From the NCBI GenBank assembly GCA_964557955.1, contig CAZLCS010000022.1:19019-83018 (forward strand): DNA of 64,000 bases, written 5' to 3'. Both the position numbers and the translations under genes were made by a program. Below the pieces are notes generated by a model. It was not told where the DNA came from, searched no databases, and saw nothing but the letters and a program-made list of their open reading frames with translations. This DNA comes from JALOOX01 sp964557955. GTDB lineage: Bacteria; Desulfobacterota; Syntrophobacteria; Syntrophobacterales; Syntrophobacteraceae. Positions 54,447-63,947 of the stretch are shown here, piece by piece. Position 1 is the first letter of the stretch, and each line of letters opens with the position of its first letter.

Positions 54447-55817
54447 ATGAGCTGTGCCATCCTGATGGTTGACGATGAAAAGGATTTTCTGGAAAGCTTG
54501 AAACGGGGACTTGTCATCTCCGGGTACACGAATCTCCGGTTGATATCCAACGCGATGGAGGCGGCTCGCCTGGTGGAGAGCGGGGAGACCTGGGACATTG
54601 CCCTTCTCGACATCACCATGCCCGGCATGAACGGCCTGGAGCTCCTGGAGAGGATCAAGACCTGGAGTCCGGCCACGGAATGCATCATGGTCACGGCGAT
54701 CAACGAGGTCGGCACCGCCGTGCAGTGCATGCAGAAGGGGGCCTACGACTATCTGGTCAAACCCTTTTCGAGGGATGACCTGGTGCTGAGAATCCAGCGT
54801 GCACTGGAAAAGAAGCGCCTCATGGACATCATCCAGTTGAAGTGCAGTCCGTCACTCCCCGCCATCAGCAACGTCGAGGCCTTCCAGGACATCTGCACGC
54901 AATCTCCTGTCGTACAGCGTGTTTTGAAGGAAGCCGAGCTCCATGCCATGAGCGCTCTTCCCGTGCTCATCACGGGAGAGAGCGGCACGGGGAAAGAGCT
55001 TCTGGCCCGGGCCATCCACAAGGCCAGCCCGAGGGCGAAATTCCCCTTCGTGGCCATCAACATGGCCTCCATGTCGGAAACGCTCTTCGAGGCCGAGTTC
55101 TTCGGCCACACCAAGGGCGCCTTTACGGGGGCGGAAAAGGATCGTTCCGGTTATCTCGAAAACGCGCACAAGGGGACTCTTTTCCTGGACGAGATCGGGA
55201 ACCTGCCTCCGAGTCTCCAGGCCAAGCTGCTGCGGGTCCTGCAGGAGGGTGAGTTCATGAAGCTCGGATCGAGCAAGCCCGAGAAGATCGACATCCGATT
55301 CATCGCCGCCACCAATCAGAACCTTGAGCGATTGATGGCCCGGGGGCAGTTTCGAAAAGACCTCTTTTACCGCCTGCGAGGCGCCTGGATTCATCTTCCT
55401 CCTCTCAAGGAGAGGAGGGATGACATCCCGGTGCTCATCGACCGATTCATGAACGAGGTGGAGCCCGAGCGCAAGCCTCGGGGTATTGAACGGGAGGCCC
55501 TGTCCGTTCTAAACAGCTACGACTACCCCGGCAACATCCGGGAGCTGAGATCCATCATTCAGGCGGCTGCCAATCTGGCCCGGGGAGGCCCCATCACCGT
55601 CGCAAGCCTTCCGGGGTATCTCAGGGAAGTGACGGAACGCGCGGCGGTGAATTCCAGGGGAGACGAGGAGGGGCACCGCTCCCTGGCCGATGTGGAAAAG
55701 TCCTGCATCATCTCGGTGTATGAAAGCACGGGGCGCAACAAGGCTCAAACCGCCAAGCAGCTCCAGATCGGGCTGAGCACCCTCCGGCGAAAACTGGAGT
55801 CCTACGGAATGGAATAG
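54447..55817 (+). CDS. Sigma-54-dependent response regulator (NtrC family)
   Basis: 456 residues. The receiver domain has its phospho-Asp at 55 (ALLDITMPGMNG) and Lys in LVKPFSR. The AAA+ domain has Walker A GESGTGKE (177-184), the sigma-54 contact loop GAFTGA (224-229), Walker B LFLDEIGNLPP and the R-finger region. The C-terminus is a Fis-type helix-turn-helix (GRNKAQTAKQLQIGLSTLRRKLESYG). It activates genes with sigma-54 promoters once phosphorylated, most likely by the preceding kinase. The start is an ATG behind GAGG. pyrF converges on it, 12 bases between stops. Confidence 0.95.
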   Translation: MSCAILMVDDEKDFLESLKRGLVISGYTNLRLISNAMEAARLVESGETWDIALLDITMPGMNGLELLERIKTWSPATECIMVTAINEVGTAVQCMQKGAYDYLVKPFSRDDLVLRIQRALEKKRLMDIIQLKCSPSLPAISNVEAFQDICTQSPVVQRVLKEAELHAMSALPVLITGESGTGKELLARAIHKASPRAKFPFVAINMASMSETLFEAEFFGHTKGAFTGAEKDRSGYLENAHKGTLFLDEIGNLPPSLQAKLLRVLQEGEFMKLGSSKPEKIDIRFIAATNQNLERLMARGQFRKDLFYRLRGAWIHLPPLKERRDDIPVLIDRFMNEVEPERKPRGIEREALSVLNSYDYPGNIRELRSIIQAAANLARGGPITVASLPGYLREVTERAAVNSRGDEEGHRSLADVEKSCIISVYESTGRNKAQTAKQLQIGLSTLRRKLESYGME

Positions 55818-55829
55818 AGAGGGGGACTC

Positions 55830-56549
55830 TCAGGTCTTGAGCGCCGCCCTGATCTGGTTCTGCATGGCTTCGATAACGGCGATGGGATCGGATGCCGTGC
55901 TGATGGGCCTCCCCACCACCACGTGATCGGCGCCGGCTGCTATGGCGCTCCCGGCCGTAACGATGCGTTTCTGGTCGTCCATTTGGACCTCGCGATTGGC
56001 GCCGGGACGAATCCCCGGCGTGACGATGAGAAGGTTTCCTCCCAATTCGCCACGAAGCCGCCTGGCTTCGAGGCCCGACGACACAACTCCGTCGCAGCCG
56101 ATTCTCAATGCCCTTCGGGCCCTCGAAAAGACCAGGTCTTCGATGCTGACGGGAGCTCCGAACGTTTCCTTCATGTCTTCCTCGCCAAAGCTGGTAAGCA
56201 CCGTAACGGCCAGGAGCTTCAGGTCACCCTTCGCTCGGACGGCGGCCTCCAGGATCGGATCATTCCCGTGGACCGTGGCAAAAGTGACTCCCCGGTCCCT
56301 GAGCTGTTTCACGGCCAGGCTGACGGTCTCAGGGATGTCAAAGAATTTGAGGTCCAGCATGACCTTGTGGCCGCGGCTCGTGATGCTGTCGACGATGGGA
56401 AACCAGCCGGCCAGGAAGAGCTGAAGTCCCACCTTGAAGAACTTGACGTGACTCTCCACCCGCCTGACCCACTCCATGGCCAGGTCCGGTGATTCAAAGT
56501 CGAGAGCAAATATGATCCGCTCGTTCAACGGAATATCTTTACCGCCCAT
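55830..56549 (-). CDS. pyrF: Orotidine 5'-phosphate decarboxylase
   Basis: 239 residues, a TIM-barrel enzyme making UMP from OMP. The signature DLKFFDIPETV has the catalytic Asp66, Lys68 and Asp71. Other landmarks are IFALDFESPD at the start, TVHGNDPILEAAV, LAVTVLTS and the C-terminal PGIRPGAN and DHVVVGRPIS phosphate-binding parts. Length is standard. GGGGGG precedes the ATG by five bases. It is an isolated biosynthetic gene within signalling genes, with a convergent neighbour at its 3' end. Confidence 0.95.
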   Translation of the reverse strand: MGGKDIPLNERIIFALDFESPDLAMEWVRRVESHVKFFKVGLQLFLAGWFPIVDSITSRGHKVMLDLKFFDIPETVSLAVKQLRDRGVTFATVHGNDPILEAAVRAKGDLKLLAVTVLTSFGEEDMKETFGAPVSIEDLVFSRARRALRIGCDGVVSSGLEARRLRGELGGNLLIVTPGIRPGANREVQMDDQKRIVTAGSAIAAGADHVVVGRPISTASDPIAVIEAMQNQIRAALKT

Positions 56550-56680
56550 CCCAACCCCCCTGTTTCCGGGTGCAGCTTCACGGAGTCAAGGTCATCACAG
56601 GCTTCCGACTTCCAGCGCAGAAGCATGCTGTCAGCAACGGGTATAGTCGGGGAGGGGGGCAAAAATCAACGCTCAAATTG

Positions 56681-57070
56681 TCAGGAAGGACGGAGGTTCG
56701 GGAGCCGGCAGGCTTTGATGCAATCCTCGACAGCCTGCAGGAGAGTCGCGGGCTCAAAGGGCTTTTCCAGAAAGGCTGTGCAGACTGCGCAGAGTGGATT
56801 CATGTTGTGCTCATAGGCCTTTCCCTCTGTCATCATGATCACCGGGATGCGCTTTTTTCCACTCCGAATCCGGCGAATGAGCGGTTCCGAATCCGGGAGG
56901 ACTGTGGCGTCATCGGTGATGATCAGGTCGATGGAAGGGTCATCTCCCCAGAGCAAGGAGAGGGCCTCGACAGCATTGGTCGCGGGAAATACCCGGTAAC
57001 CCTTCATCCTCAGGCCCCTGGCGAGAGTCTGTATGTGAGATTCTTGATTGTCCACGACGAGAATATTCAC
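56681..57070 (-). CDS. Stand-alone receiver domain with altered acidic pocket
   Basis: 129 residues from the GTG at 57070, which follows GGAAGGAAG by four bases; a longer frame upstream lacks a site. It is one receiver domain: ILVVDNQES with Asp7 but Asn8 where a second acid is usual, phospho-Asp at 53 (IIITD-like LIITDD), Thr in IMMTEG and Lys in LEKPFEP. The tail is short, so there is no output domain. It could act as a phosphate sink, adaptor, or scaffold. The neighbouring PilZ-like gene is on the same strand, 140 bases upstream. Confidence 0.78.
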   Translation of the reverse strand: MNILVVDNQESHIQTLARGLRMKGYRVFPATNAVEALSLLWGDDPSIDLIITDDATVLPDSEPLIRRIRSGKKRIPVIMMTEGKAYEHNMNPLCAVCTAFLEKPFEPATLLQAVEDCIKACRLPNLRPS

Positions 57071-57207
57071 CCGCTTCCTTCCGTTTCCCTTGCTCCGAAT
57101 CCGAGGAGTCGACACTGATTTCACAGAACTCAGCCCTGCGGGTGCCAGTTGGACCGCTCGCCCAGCTGTCGCCAAAGATTCTCATCGGCCCTCAAACCGG
57201 CGAGGGT

Positions 57208-57699
57208 TCATGACGATGCCGAACTGTGTTCAACTGCCTGATCACTGTACTGCATCAAGGAGAAGAAGCTCCTGGGTTTGAAGCGCTCAGCCTCCGGAGC
57301 GGCAGGGGGGTTGGAAATAACCCGCCTTGCGGTTGTCATCTCCTTCACCTTCCGCAGGTACTCATTTTTCAAAAAATCCCACAGCATCCTTTCCTGGTCG
57401 GCCGTGAGCCCTTTGAACTCCAGTTCACAGCGCCTGATCATCAGGGTGCTCAATGGGCTGCCCGGATCTGAAACCATCTCTTCGACGAGCAGGCAGGAAA
57501 CTGCCGTCATCTGGAGCGCGTTGCAGGAGGAGAATAGATGGATCGTCACTTCCTGCGGATGCTCTTCGCCGCAGTCGATAAATTCGTAGGTGACCCGGCG
57601 CGGCCCCAATCCGGTTACCTGTCCCAGCACGGCAAACCCGTCGCCTGAAGCGTGCAAGAACAACGGTTGCATTGTGGTATTTTTCTTGGTTCTCGTCAT
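57208..57699 (-). CDS. PilZ-like domain protein (tentative)
   Basis: 163 residues from the ATG at 57699, behind GGGAGG/GAGG. The body reads like a PilZ-type beta barrel (VTYEFIDCGEEHPQEVTIHLF, MIRRCELEFKGLTADQERMLWDFLKN), with a C-terminal helical basic tail. The RxxxR motif that binds cyclic di-GMP in canonical PilZ proteins is not clear; a GPRR near residue 35 could be part of it. The resemblance is by eye and could be to a PilZ-like fold that does not bind the nucleotide. It is on the same strand as the receiver gene. Confidence 0.55.
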   Translation of the reverse strand: MTRTKKNTTMQPLFLHASGDGFAVLGQVTGLGPRRVTYEFIDCGEEHPQEVTIHLFSSCNALQMTAVSCLLVEEMVSDPGSPLSTLMIRRCELEFKGLTADQERMLWDFLKNEYLRKVKEMTTARRVISNPPAAPEAERFKPRSFFSLMQYSDQAVEHSSASS

Positions 57700-58211
57700 T
57701 GCCTCATCCCTCCCCGGGCAGTCCAGATCCCGCTGCCCGCTCCTCCTTGTGAAGAACAGCTGCAGATTCGTGAGATGAATCCAGCGTCTAAACTCACATG
57801 CGACATGTCCATAGGCATTGGATGTGCCAGATGGGGCTCCCATCGACTGCTAAACCGATAAGTATGCTATATCAACCAGTTAAATATTTGCTTCCGCCCT
57901 GTCGATGCCCGCTGACACCCACGGAGTAAAGGGAGAATGTGTCGTTTTGAACGGTGGGTCGTTGATAAAATTCAATCATTTTATACACTTTGCTTTTTCA
58001 CCGTGGGACAGCTTCATTTTGAAGCATATCGAAATGAAACGCTTTTCGATGACGGTTGAGAATAGAGATAGCCCCGCACCTGAGCACGGAGCCGTCGGGA
58101 TAGACATGGGTTGGGACCAACGGAGGTGAAGGATGGATGCCTATTTGAGCAAATGGCATGGAAGTTCACTGCACACTCAAGTGATCTTCCCGGCGGGCAA
58201 AGGGTTGAGCC
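57700..58211. other. Intergenic stretch with a possible very small gene
   Basis: About 510 bases without an established gene. A 33-residue open frame at 58133-58234 (MDAYLSKWHGSSLHTQVIFP onward) has a strong GGAGGTGA before its ATG, but its end overlaps the stop region of the next gene on the other strand. AT-rich blocks near 57860-57890 and 57965-57995 may hold promoters. Confidence 0.35.
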
Positions 58212-58556
58212 TCAGTCGTCGGATTTGCCGCCCTTGATGAGGTGAAGCTTTACTTTGTTCTCGAGACGGTCTTCGAGGTGTGGCGAGCGGCATTCATTGC
58301 ACAGAAGGGCAGGGGAGTAGGCCAGCTCTAGAAGCAGAAATGCGGTGGCTTTGAGGAAGCCCAGTTCGGCAGGATTGGGCGGCTCCTCGCCCCATTCCCG
58401 AAGCATCTCGACTCTGGCTGCCTCTCGGGCTTTGTCACCCAGTTCAACCGGATCGATAGAGAGCTCTCTGCAACGCTTCTCAATCCTATTGCGGACGGCC
58501 TCCGTCATTTCCTTTCCGCACTGAGTGCAGAAGAACTTCACTTGTCCCAGCCACAT
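58212..58556 (-). CDS. Small hypothetical protein with two Cys pairs
   Basis: 114 residues from the ATG at 58556, behind GGAGG. Two Cys pairs, FFCTQCGKEM near residue 10 and ALLCNECRSP near residue 88, suggest a zinc or Fe site formed by the ends of a helical protein. The middle is helical and acidic (EKRCRELSIDPVELGDKAREAARVEML). I do not recognise the family. It stands alone between two short intergenic gaps. Confidence 0.65.
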   Translation of the reverse strand: MWLGQVKFFCTQCGKEMTEAVRNRIEKRCRELSIDPVELGDKAREAARVEMLREWGEEPPNPAELGFLKATAFLLLELAYSPALLCNECRSPHLEDRLENKVKLHLIKGGKSDD

Positions 58557-58843
58557 GAAATCCTCCCTCCACATTTTGGATGGATGTTCTCCGGCCGATG
58601 ATCCTTCCAGACTTTTCCCATCAGTGAACCATAACCGTCGAAACCCTGCAAGGACGAAGAATCTCCTGAGGGTCTCCGTCCGCTTTCAACGGTCCTGAAC
58701 GGTTCCCTTGTCAGGCGCGGATTTAAAAGGTGCTCCTTGATTCCCGTTTGCTGATGCGCCTTGACAACAGGGGATTCACTACCTAATCGAGAATCATGAT
58801 CAAAATGCTGGGGATTCTCAGGCCACAGCTGGAGGCTTCCGAC

Positions 58844-59983
58844 ATGGCTCATACTTTGTTCTTATCGGTGCTGTTGGTGTTGGTGTGGACCGGGAACGTG
58901 CGGTCTGCGCTTCAATTTGAAACCATCGCAACAGGTCTTGTGACTCCGGTCTCGATCACTCACGCCGGGGATGGTTCGGGCAGACTCTTCATTGTGCTTC
59001 AGGATGGCCGAATCCTCATTCACGATGGGGCTCAGGTTTTGCCCACACCATTCATTGACTTGAGCTCAAAGGTGTCGTCCTGCGCGGGAGGCTGTGGCGA
59101 GCGCGGTCTCCTCGGTCTGGCATTTCATCCGGATTATGCTGTCAACGGAAGGTTCTTTGTTCATTACACCAACCGCAGAGGGCATTCGTTGATTGCCCGC
59201 TACCAGGTCTCGGCCGATCCCAATATTGCCAATCCGCGTTCGGGAAGGACGATCCTGAGGGTGGCACAGCCCTTTGCCAACCACAATGGTGGACAGCTGC
59301 AGTTCGGTCCCGACGGATATCTCTACATTGGGCTGGGTGATGGGGGTTCCGCAGGAGATCCCGGCAACCGGGCTCAGAACCGAAGAAATCTCCTCGGAAA
59401 ACTCCTGAGGGTCGATGTTAATGGCGCCACCCGGTACACTATTCCGCCTGACAACCCTTTTGTCGGGATTCGAGGGGTACGGCGCGAGATCTGGGCACTG
59501 GGGCTCAGAAACCCATGGCGTTTCAGCTTCGATCGGCTCACCGGCGATCTCTACATCGCCGACGTGGGACAGAGCAACTGGGAGGAAGTCAACTTCCAGC
59601 CGGCCGGGAGCCTGGGTGGGGAGAACTATGGGTGGCGGCTCATGGAGGGAAATCACTGTTTCGACCCGGCGGTCAATTGCGATGACGGGTCGCTCGTCCC
59701 GCCCATTGCCGAATATGATCACACGGTGGGCTGCTCCGTTACGGGCGGATACGTCTATCGTGGGGGAGCCGTCCCGGATATGTCGGGCGCCTACCTCTAC
59801 GGCGATTTCTGCACGGGAGTCATCTGGGGGGCACGGTTCGATCCCGTCGCCGGATGGACCACGACTGTACTGGATGATACCGCGTTCCTGATCAGCACCT
59901 TCGGTGAAGATCAGAATGGCGAGCTGTATGTCGCCGATTACGGGGCCGGCAGAATTCTCCGGATAACGGGCGTCACCCCGTGA
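58844..59983 (+). CDS. Secreted PQQ-dependent sugar dehydrogenase-like protein
   Basis: 379 residues from the ATG at 58844, behind GGAGG by eight bases. Signal peptide: MAHTLFLSVLLVLVWTGNVRSA. The rest is a six-bladed beta-propeller of the soluble glucose dehydrogenase (GSDH/YliI) type: ATGLVTPVSITHAGDGSGRLFI, RGLLGLAFHPDY, FANHNGGQLQFGPDGYLYIGLGDGG and EIWALGLRNPWRFSFD. The family oxidises aldose sugars with PQQ, but many members lack the cofactor, and no PQQ genes are here. Two Cys pairs are probably disulfides. Periplasmic. Confidence 0.87.
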   Translation: MAHTLFLSVLLVLVWTGNVRSALQFETIATGLVTPVSITHAGDGSGRLFIVLQDGRILIHDGAQVLPTPFIDLSSKVSSCAGGCGERGLLGLAFHPDYAVNGRFFVHYTNRRGHSLIARYQVSADPNIANPRSGRTILRVAQPFANHNGGQLQFGPDGYLYIGLGDGGSAGDPGNRAQNRRNLLGKLLRVDVNGATRYTIPPDNPFVGIRGVRREIWALGLRNPWRFSFDRLTGDLYIADVGQSNWEEVNFQPAGSLGGENYGWRLMEGNHCFDPAVNCDDGSLVPPIAEYDHTVGCSVTGGYVYRGGAVPDMSGAYLYGDFCTGVIWGARFDPVAGWTTTVLDDTAFLISTFGEDQNGELYVADYGAGRILRITGVTP

Positions 59984-59999
59984 CGCCCGCGTGGCTCGG

Positions 60000-62210
60000 T
60001 TACATCTCTTCCTTGAGGATGGTGGGCTTCCGTGTCGCTCCGGAAGGCTGAGTCTGCTGTCTGGATGGCCCTGAAGTCCCCCCTGCAGAATCTGGGGGCA
60101 TGGATTCCTTGAGAATACCGGCGGTGCTTTTCGAAGGCTCTGCGACGGGGGCCGGGGGTTGTCTCCTTGAAACGGAGCGGGTGGCAGGCGTCGGCTTCTT
60201 GGAGGTCTCCTTGAGCAGAGTGCTGATCTGGATCCTTTGGGCACTGATCTGCTTCTTGTTCTCCATAGAGAGCTCACGGGGGATGACCTGCAGCAGGTCG
60301 TTCGCCTCTCCGAGATAAACCTTTGCCTTATCGCGATCTTTTGACGCCAGTGCGGTTTTGCTTTTGTCGATCCTCTCCTGCACTGTTTCCATGACAAAAC
60401 GGAGTGCTTCGGCATTCTTCGGGTCGAGGGAGAAGACCTCCTTTTGAAGGTTGAGAGCGCTGCTGCCCTCGGGTGCCGTGAGGTTGTCCTTGTCGCGCGC
60501 CTCGCGAGCCTGTGCAAGGAGGCTCTGGATTCTTGCCGATTTGAGCTCTTCGATGGTGGGTGGCTTGGGCGTCACGGGGGCGGCCGGGACACTTTCGGAT
60601 ACGGCCTGCTGAACGGCCTCTTCCTTTCCAGACCTGGCGGGCAGATCTTTCAGTCCGCTCAATGCAGAGTCGATCCCCGGAGCTTCGGCGGGCCCGGGGA
60701 CTGCCGGCCCGCCGGGTTCGGGTGATGGAGCCTTCGGGGCGGGCTCCATCCCTTTGGCTTCATGGAAGGTGGGCGTCTGACTGGCTTCGCGCGATTCCAC
60801 CGTGGCAACCGGTGTGCCCGGAGGAGCGGACTCCCGCAGTGGAGAGGAAGGAGGGAGAGGGGTAGTCTCTGCCTGGCGACTGGTTTCCGCGACGGGCGGC
60901 GGGCTGGACGCACCCCGGTGGTGGAACCAATAAGCGGTACCGAGGGCGGCCAAGGTCACTGCAAGCACCGAAAGGGCAGCCACGGCTCTCCCGAAGGGAG
61001 ATGCGGCGGTCGCAGGCTTTTTTCCGGGTGATTTCATGACCGACCCGGGTTTGGCCACTTCAACCGCTTCGATCTCCCCTTCCACCTGAACCGATTCTTC
61101 AGATGGCTCGTGTTTCGCGACGGCTTCACGGAGATGGACCTTTCCAACTCCACTGTCAATGAATTCAGTCTCCTCATGAGCAGGGACCGCCTCAACCGGA
61201 GAGATCGCTCCCAATTCGGTCAAGTCCGGCTCACTGATTGAGGATGAACCCGCTGCGACGGCTGCTGAATCGGGGGTCTGGGTGACTGTTGGATCTTCGA
61301 CGAGGGGTTTGGAAGCAACAATCGTGGCCTCGATCTCTTCCGTCGATTCCTCCTCCATTGCCTTCGAGACCGCCCTGAGAGCCCCCAGCATTTCCTCAGG
61401 AGAAGCGAACCTTTCCTCTTTCCTTTTGGACAGGGCTTTGCGGATGACGGCGGAAAGCGGCGGCGGAACATCCCGGCTGATCGATTCGGGCGGCACGGGA
61501 TCCGATTGGAGGATCTTCAGGATTACGGCTGCACTGGTGTCACCGGCAAACGGCTTTTGTCCCGTGAGCACTTCGTACAGCACCACACCCAGGGAGAAAA
61601 TGTCCGACCGTATATCCACCTTTTCACCGGATATCTGCTCGGGTGACATGTAATAAGGGGTGCCCAGGACTGCTCCCGTAACGGTCATGCTGGAACAGGG
61701 CAGTTTCGCAACGCCGAAATCCATCACCTTGATTTTGCCGTCATCGGTGATCATGATGTTGGAAGGCTTGAGATCCCTGTGAACAATACCCTCTTTGTGA
61801 GCCTCCTCCATGGCAATCAGGATTTCGTTGAACATGCTGATCGCTTTGGCTGCGGCCAGGTTCTTCTTTTCCTTGAGCAATTCCGCCAGGGTTTTGCCGC
61901 GAACCAGCTCCATGCAGATGTAGACGAATTCCGTAGTCTCGCCGTAGGAGTAGACCGTCACGATGTTGGGGTGACCCAGGCGCCCGGCGGCCTTCGCTTC
62001 CTGCAGCAGCCTTTTGCGAGCCTCCTCCCGGTTGGCTGTGCTGCCGTCGAGGGCTCCCTCTTCCTCCGATCGGCTGATCAGCTTGATGGCCACCGTGCGG
62101 CCGATGACGGTATCCTCGGCTTTGAAGACCATGCCCATGGCGCCTCGGGCGATGAACTGGTCCAGCCTGAACTGATCAACCATTCTTCCGGTGTATGGGT
62201 GGACGGCCAT
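60000..62210 (-). CDS. Transmembrane Ser/Thr protein kinase
   Basis: 736 residues. A cytoplasmic Hanks-type kinase domain (about 13-285): Gly-rich loop ARGAMGMVF, Lys43 in VAIKL, HRDLKPSN with Asp146, DFGVAK, SPEQ and the late RSDIFSLGVVLYEVLTG. A disordered Glu/Ser-rich linker follows, then one membrane helix near 409-429 (VAALSVLAVTLAALGTAYWF). The outside part is a Pro/Ala/Ser-rich stretch plus a helical domain near 560-660 (QSLLAQAREARDKDNL). It lacks the PASTA repeats of PknB. It is divergent from the TPR gene, with 516 bases between. Confidence 0.9.
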   Translation of the reverse strand: MAVHPYTGRMVDQFRLDQFIARGAMGMVFKAEDTVIGRTVAIKLISRSEEEGALDGSTANREEARKRLLQEAKAAGRLGHPNIVTVYSYGETTEFVYICMELVRGKTLAELLKEKKNLAAAKAISMFNEILIAMEEAHKEGIVHRDLKPSNIMITDDGKIKVMDFGVAKLPCSSMTVTGAVLGTPYYMSPEQISGEKVDIRSDIFSLGVVLYEVLTGQKPFAGDTSAAVILKILQSDPVPPESISRDVPPPLSAVIRKALSKRKEERFASPEEMLGALRAVSKAMEEESTEEIEATIVASKPLVEDPTVTQTPDSAAVAAGSSSISEPDLTELGAISPVEAVPAHEETEFIDSGVGKVHLREAVAKHEPSEESVQVEGEIEAVEVAKPGSVMKSPGKKPATAASPFGRAVAALSVLAVTLAALGTAYWFHHRGASSPPPVAETSRQAETTPLPPSSPLRESAPPGTPVATVESREASQTPTFHEAKGMEPAPKAPSPEPGGPAVPGPAEAPGIDSALSGLKDLPARSGKEEAVQQAVSESVPAAPVTPKPPTIEELKSARIQSLLAQAREARDKDNLTAPEGSSALNLQKEVFSLDPKNAEALRFVMETVQERIDKSKTALASKDRDKAKVYLGEANDLLQVIPRELSMENKKQISAQRIQISTLLKETSKKPTPATRSVSRRQPPAPVAEPSKSTAGILKESMPPDSAGGTSGPSRQQTQPSGATRKPTILKEEM

Positions 62211-62726
62211 ATTCTCGCGGTTTCCTTAAAGTGTCCTCTCGGGTATCCACGATGAGGAGAGACCTGGCAGAATCAACTCCTTGAACATTCGAGAATTTCC
62301 ACAATATACTACCACCGTTGAAGGGTTTTGAAAAAGGTCAATCTGATAGGTGACCACCTCGTCCTCGCCCGCTCCCTACGAGTCGGGAGCCGACACTACG
62401 ACGTCCGCTCTCCCACGATCTTCTGTCGCTGGGTGGGATGGTTACGGTTGATCGAGATAGCCGCTGAATGATAATGTATTAAAGATCCCATTATGTTAAA
62501 TTGAAAATTATTCTGAAGAAACTGAAGCTGAGCCGCGCTCTCTGCCGGATCTTTTTGAGCGGTCCGCAGAAGGGCCTCCCTGATGATCTGTATCCGCGAG
62601 CTTTCCGGGTTGTGGACTTCTGTCCAGAGTGGATCGCTTCGTGAGATTCACGGCGGCTGACGAAGGTTTCAATTCCCGACGGTGTGAGAGGTCCAGGTCT
62701 CTTACAGGATTTGAAAGGTGGGGAAT
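62211..62726. other. Divergent promoter region between kinase and TPR genes
   Basis: 516 gene-free bases between two divergent genes. An AT-rich patch at about 62466-62522 (AATGATAATGTATTAAAG, then ATGTTAAATTGAAAATTATT) is the best place for promoters. No operator palindrome or RNA motif was recognised. Confidence 0.4.
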
Positions 62727-63947
62727 ATGCGGCGCAAATCCTTATCGATACTCGTTTGCATGGCATTGATCCTTGTATTGCGTGGAGATCCGGGCAGTGA
62801 AGCGGGCGGTTTGGATTCCATGCATGGTGATGAGATCTTGAGATCAGTGCATCCGGTGATGCCGAATGTCCACTCGGATGGGGCGGAGCGGGTGACGGGG
62901 TCTGGGGGTGTCCCGGCTGACTGGAGCGGAAGGGTAGGTTGGATTCCGGGAGGCATTGTGAAATCGTTGCAGTTTGCCCAGGCGGGTCCACGCGGGGCGG
63001 GCCCCGGGGGAAGGCCCGGCGCCGGTTCGAATCGAGCCGGCAGGGATGAAGCCAGAAAGTTCTACCAGGAAGGCAACGCGCATTTTGAAGCTCAGCGCTA
63101 TCAAGAGGCCGTTATCAGTTACAGAAAGGCCCTGGATTTGGAGCCTCATTTCGCCCCCATTTACTACAATCTGGGAATGTCGCAGATGGTGCTGGGCGAT
63201 AAGCAGGATGCGGCTCTCAACCTCGAACGATACCTGGAGCTTCGACCCAACGCGCCCAACGCCGAAGAGACCCGAGCTCTCCTGAAATCTCTCGGCCCCG
63301 TGGATCCTGACAGAAGGCGAGCCTGGCAGCTCGAAGCGGACAGACGGGAAAGCAGGTCGGAGCATAAGCGGGCGGCAGCACGAAGCCCGGAAACGACCGG
63401 TGCGGCAGGCGTCACACCAGGAACCCAGCTGTCGAGCGTTCCCCCCGGGCTCAAAACCTCCAAGCGAACTTTGGCTGTCCTTCCCTGGCGGATGGTGGGC
63501 TCCGCCGACAAATACCCGCAGCTGCTGTCCGGCGATCTGTCCAACGTCCTCAAGGAAAGCGGCGGCTTCGAGTCGTTGTTTTCGGTCTATGACTCGGATT
63601 ACAGTCTTTCCGGGCACTTGAGCAAGAGAGAAATCGATGCGGCCGCTGAACAAATCTGGCCCGGGACCTCACATTACAGCAGGAGCCGGCAATTCAACTC
63701 CACAGCGGCCTGCGAAATCGGCAGGAAGCTGGGGGCCGAGGCGGTTCTCATCGGCTACTGGGAGGTGACGGAAAGAGGCAACGACATCGACTCCCAGGAT
63801 CTTCAAATCCACTTGATCGATGTCAGCACGGAGAAAGTGACAACTTACAGCGACAGATCCAGGGTTTCCATCTTCATGGGATCCTTCAAGCCCTATCTGC
63901 GGGATTGTGTCGTCAGGCTTTTGCGGCAATACGCACCGAGCCCTTAG
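62727..63947 (+). CDS. Secreted TPR protein of unknown function
   Basis: 406 residues from the ATG at 62727, with AAAGGTGGGG upstream; an adjacent GTG is less likely. An N-terminal hydrophobic segment (SILVCMALILVLRG) is a signal peptide. A Gly/Pro/Arg-rich stretch follows (GAGPGGRPGAGSNRAG), then TPR repeats near residues 105-200 (ARKFYQEGNAHFEAQRYQEA, LEPHFAPIYYNLGMSQM, DAALNLERYLEL). The C-terminal domain begins TLAVLPWRMVG and contains CEIGRKLGAEAVLIGYWEV, resembling TolB-like or CsgG-like periplasmic domains. The stop codon TAG is part of repeat A. Confidence 0.75.
   Translation: MRRKSLSILVCMALILVLRGDPGSEAGGLDSMHGDEILRSVHPVMPNVHSDGAERVTGSGGVPADWSGRVGWIPGGIVKSLQFAQAGPRGAGPGGRPGAGSNRAGRDEARKFYQEGNAHFEAQRYQEAVISYRKALDLEPHFAPIYYNLGMSQMVLGDKQDAALNLERYLELRPNAPNAEETRALLKSLGPVDPDRRRAWQLEADRRESRSEHKRAAARSPETTGAAGVTPGTQLSSVPPGLKTSKRTLAVLPWRMVGSADKYPQLLSGDLSNVLKESGGFESLFSVYDSDYSLSGHLSKREIDAAAEQIWPGTSHYSRSRQFNSTAACEIGRKLGAEAVLIGYWEVTERGNDIDSQDLQIHLIDVSTEKVTTYSDRSRVSIFMGSFKPYLRDCVVRLLRQYAPSP

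Noticed and set aside
57905..58129. 74-residue plus-strand open frame
   Set aside because: It has no Shine-Dalgarno site and no recognisable pattern. Parts of its DNA are AT-rich and more likely promoter sequence.
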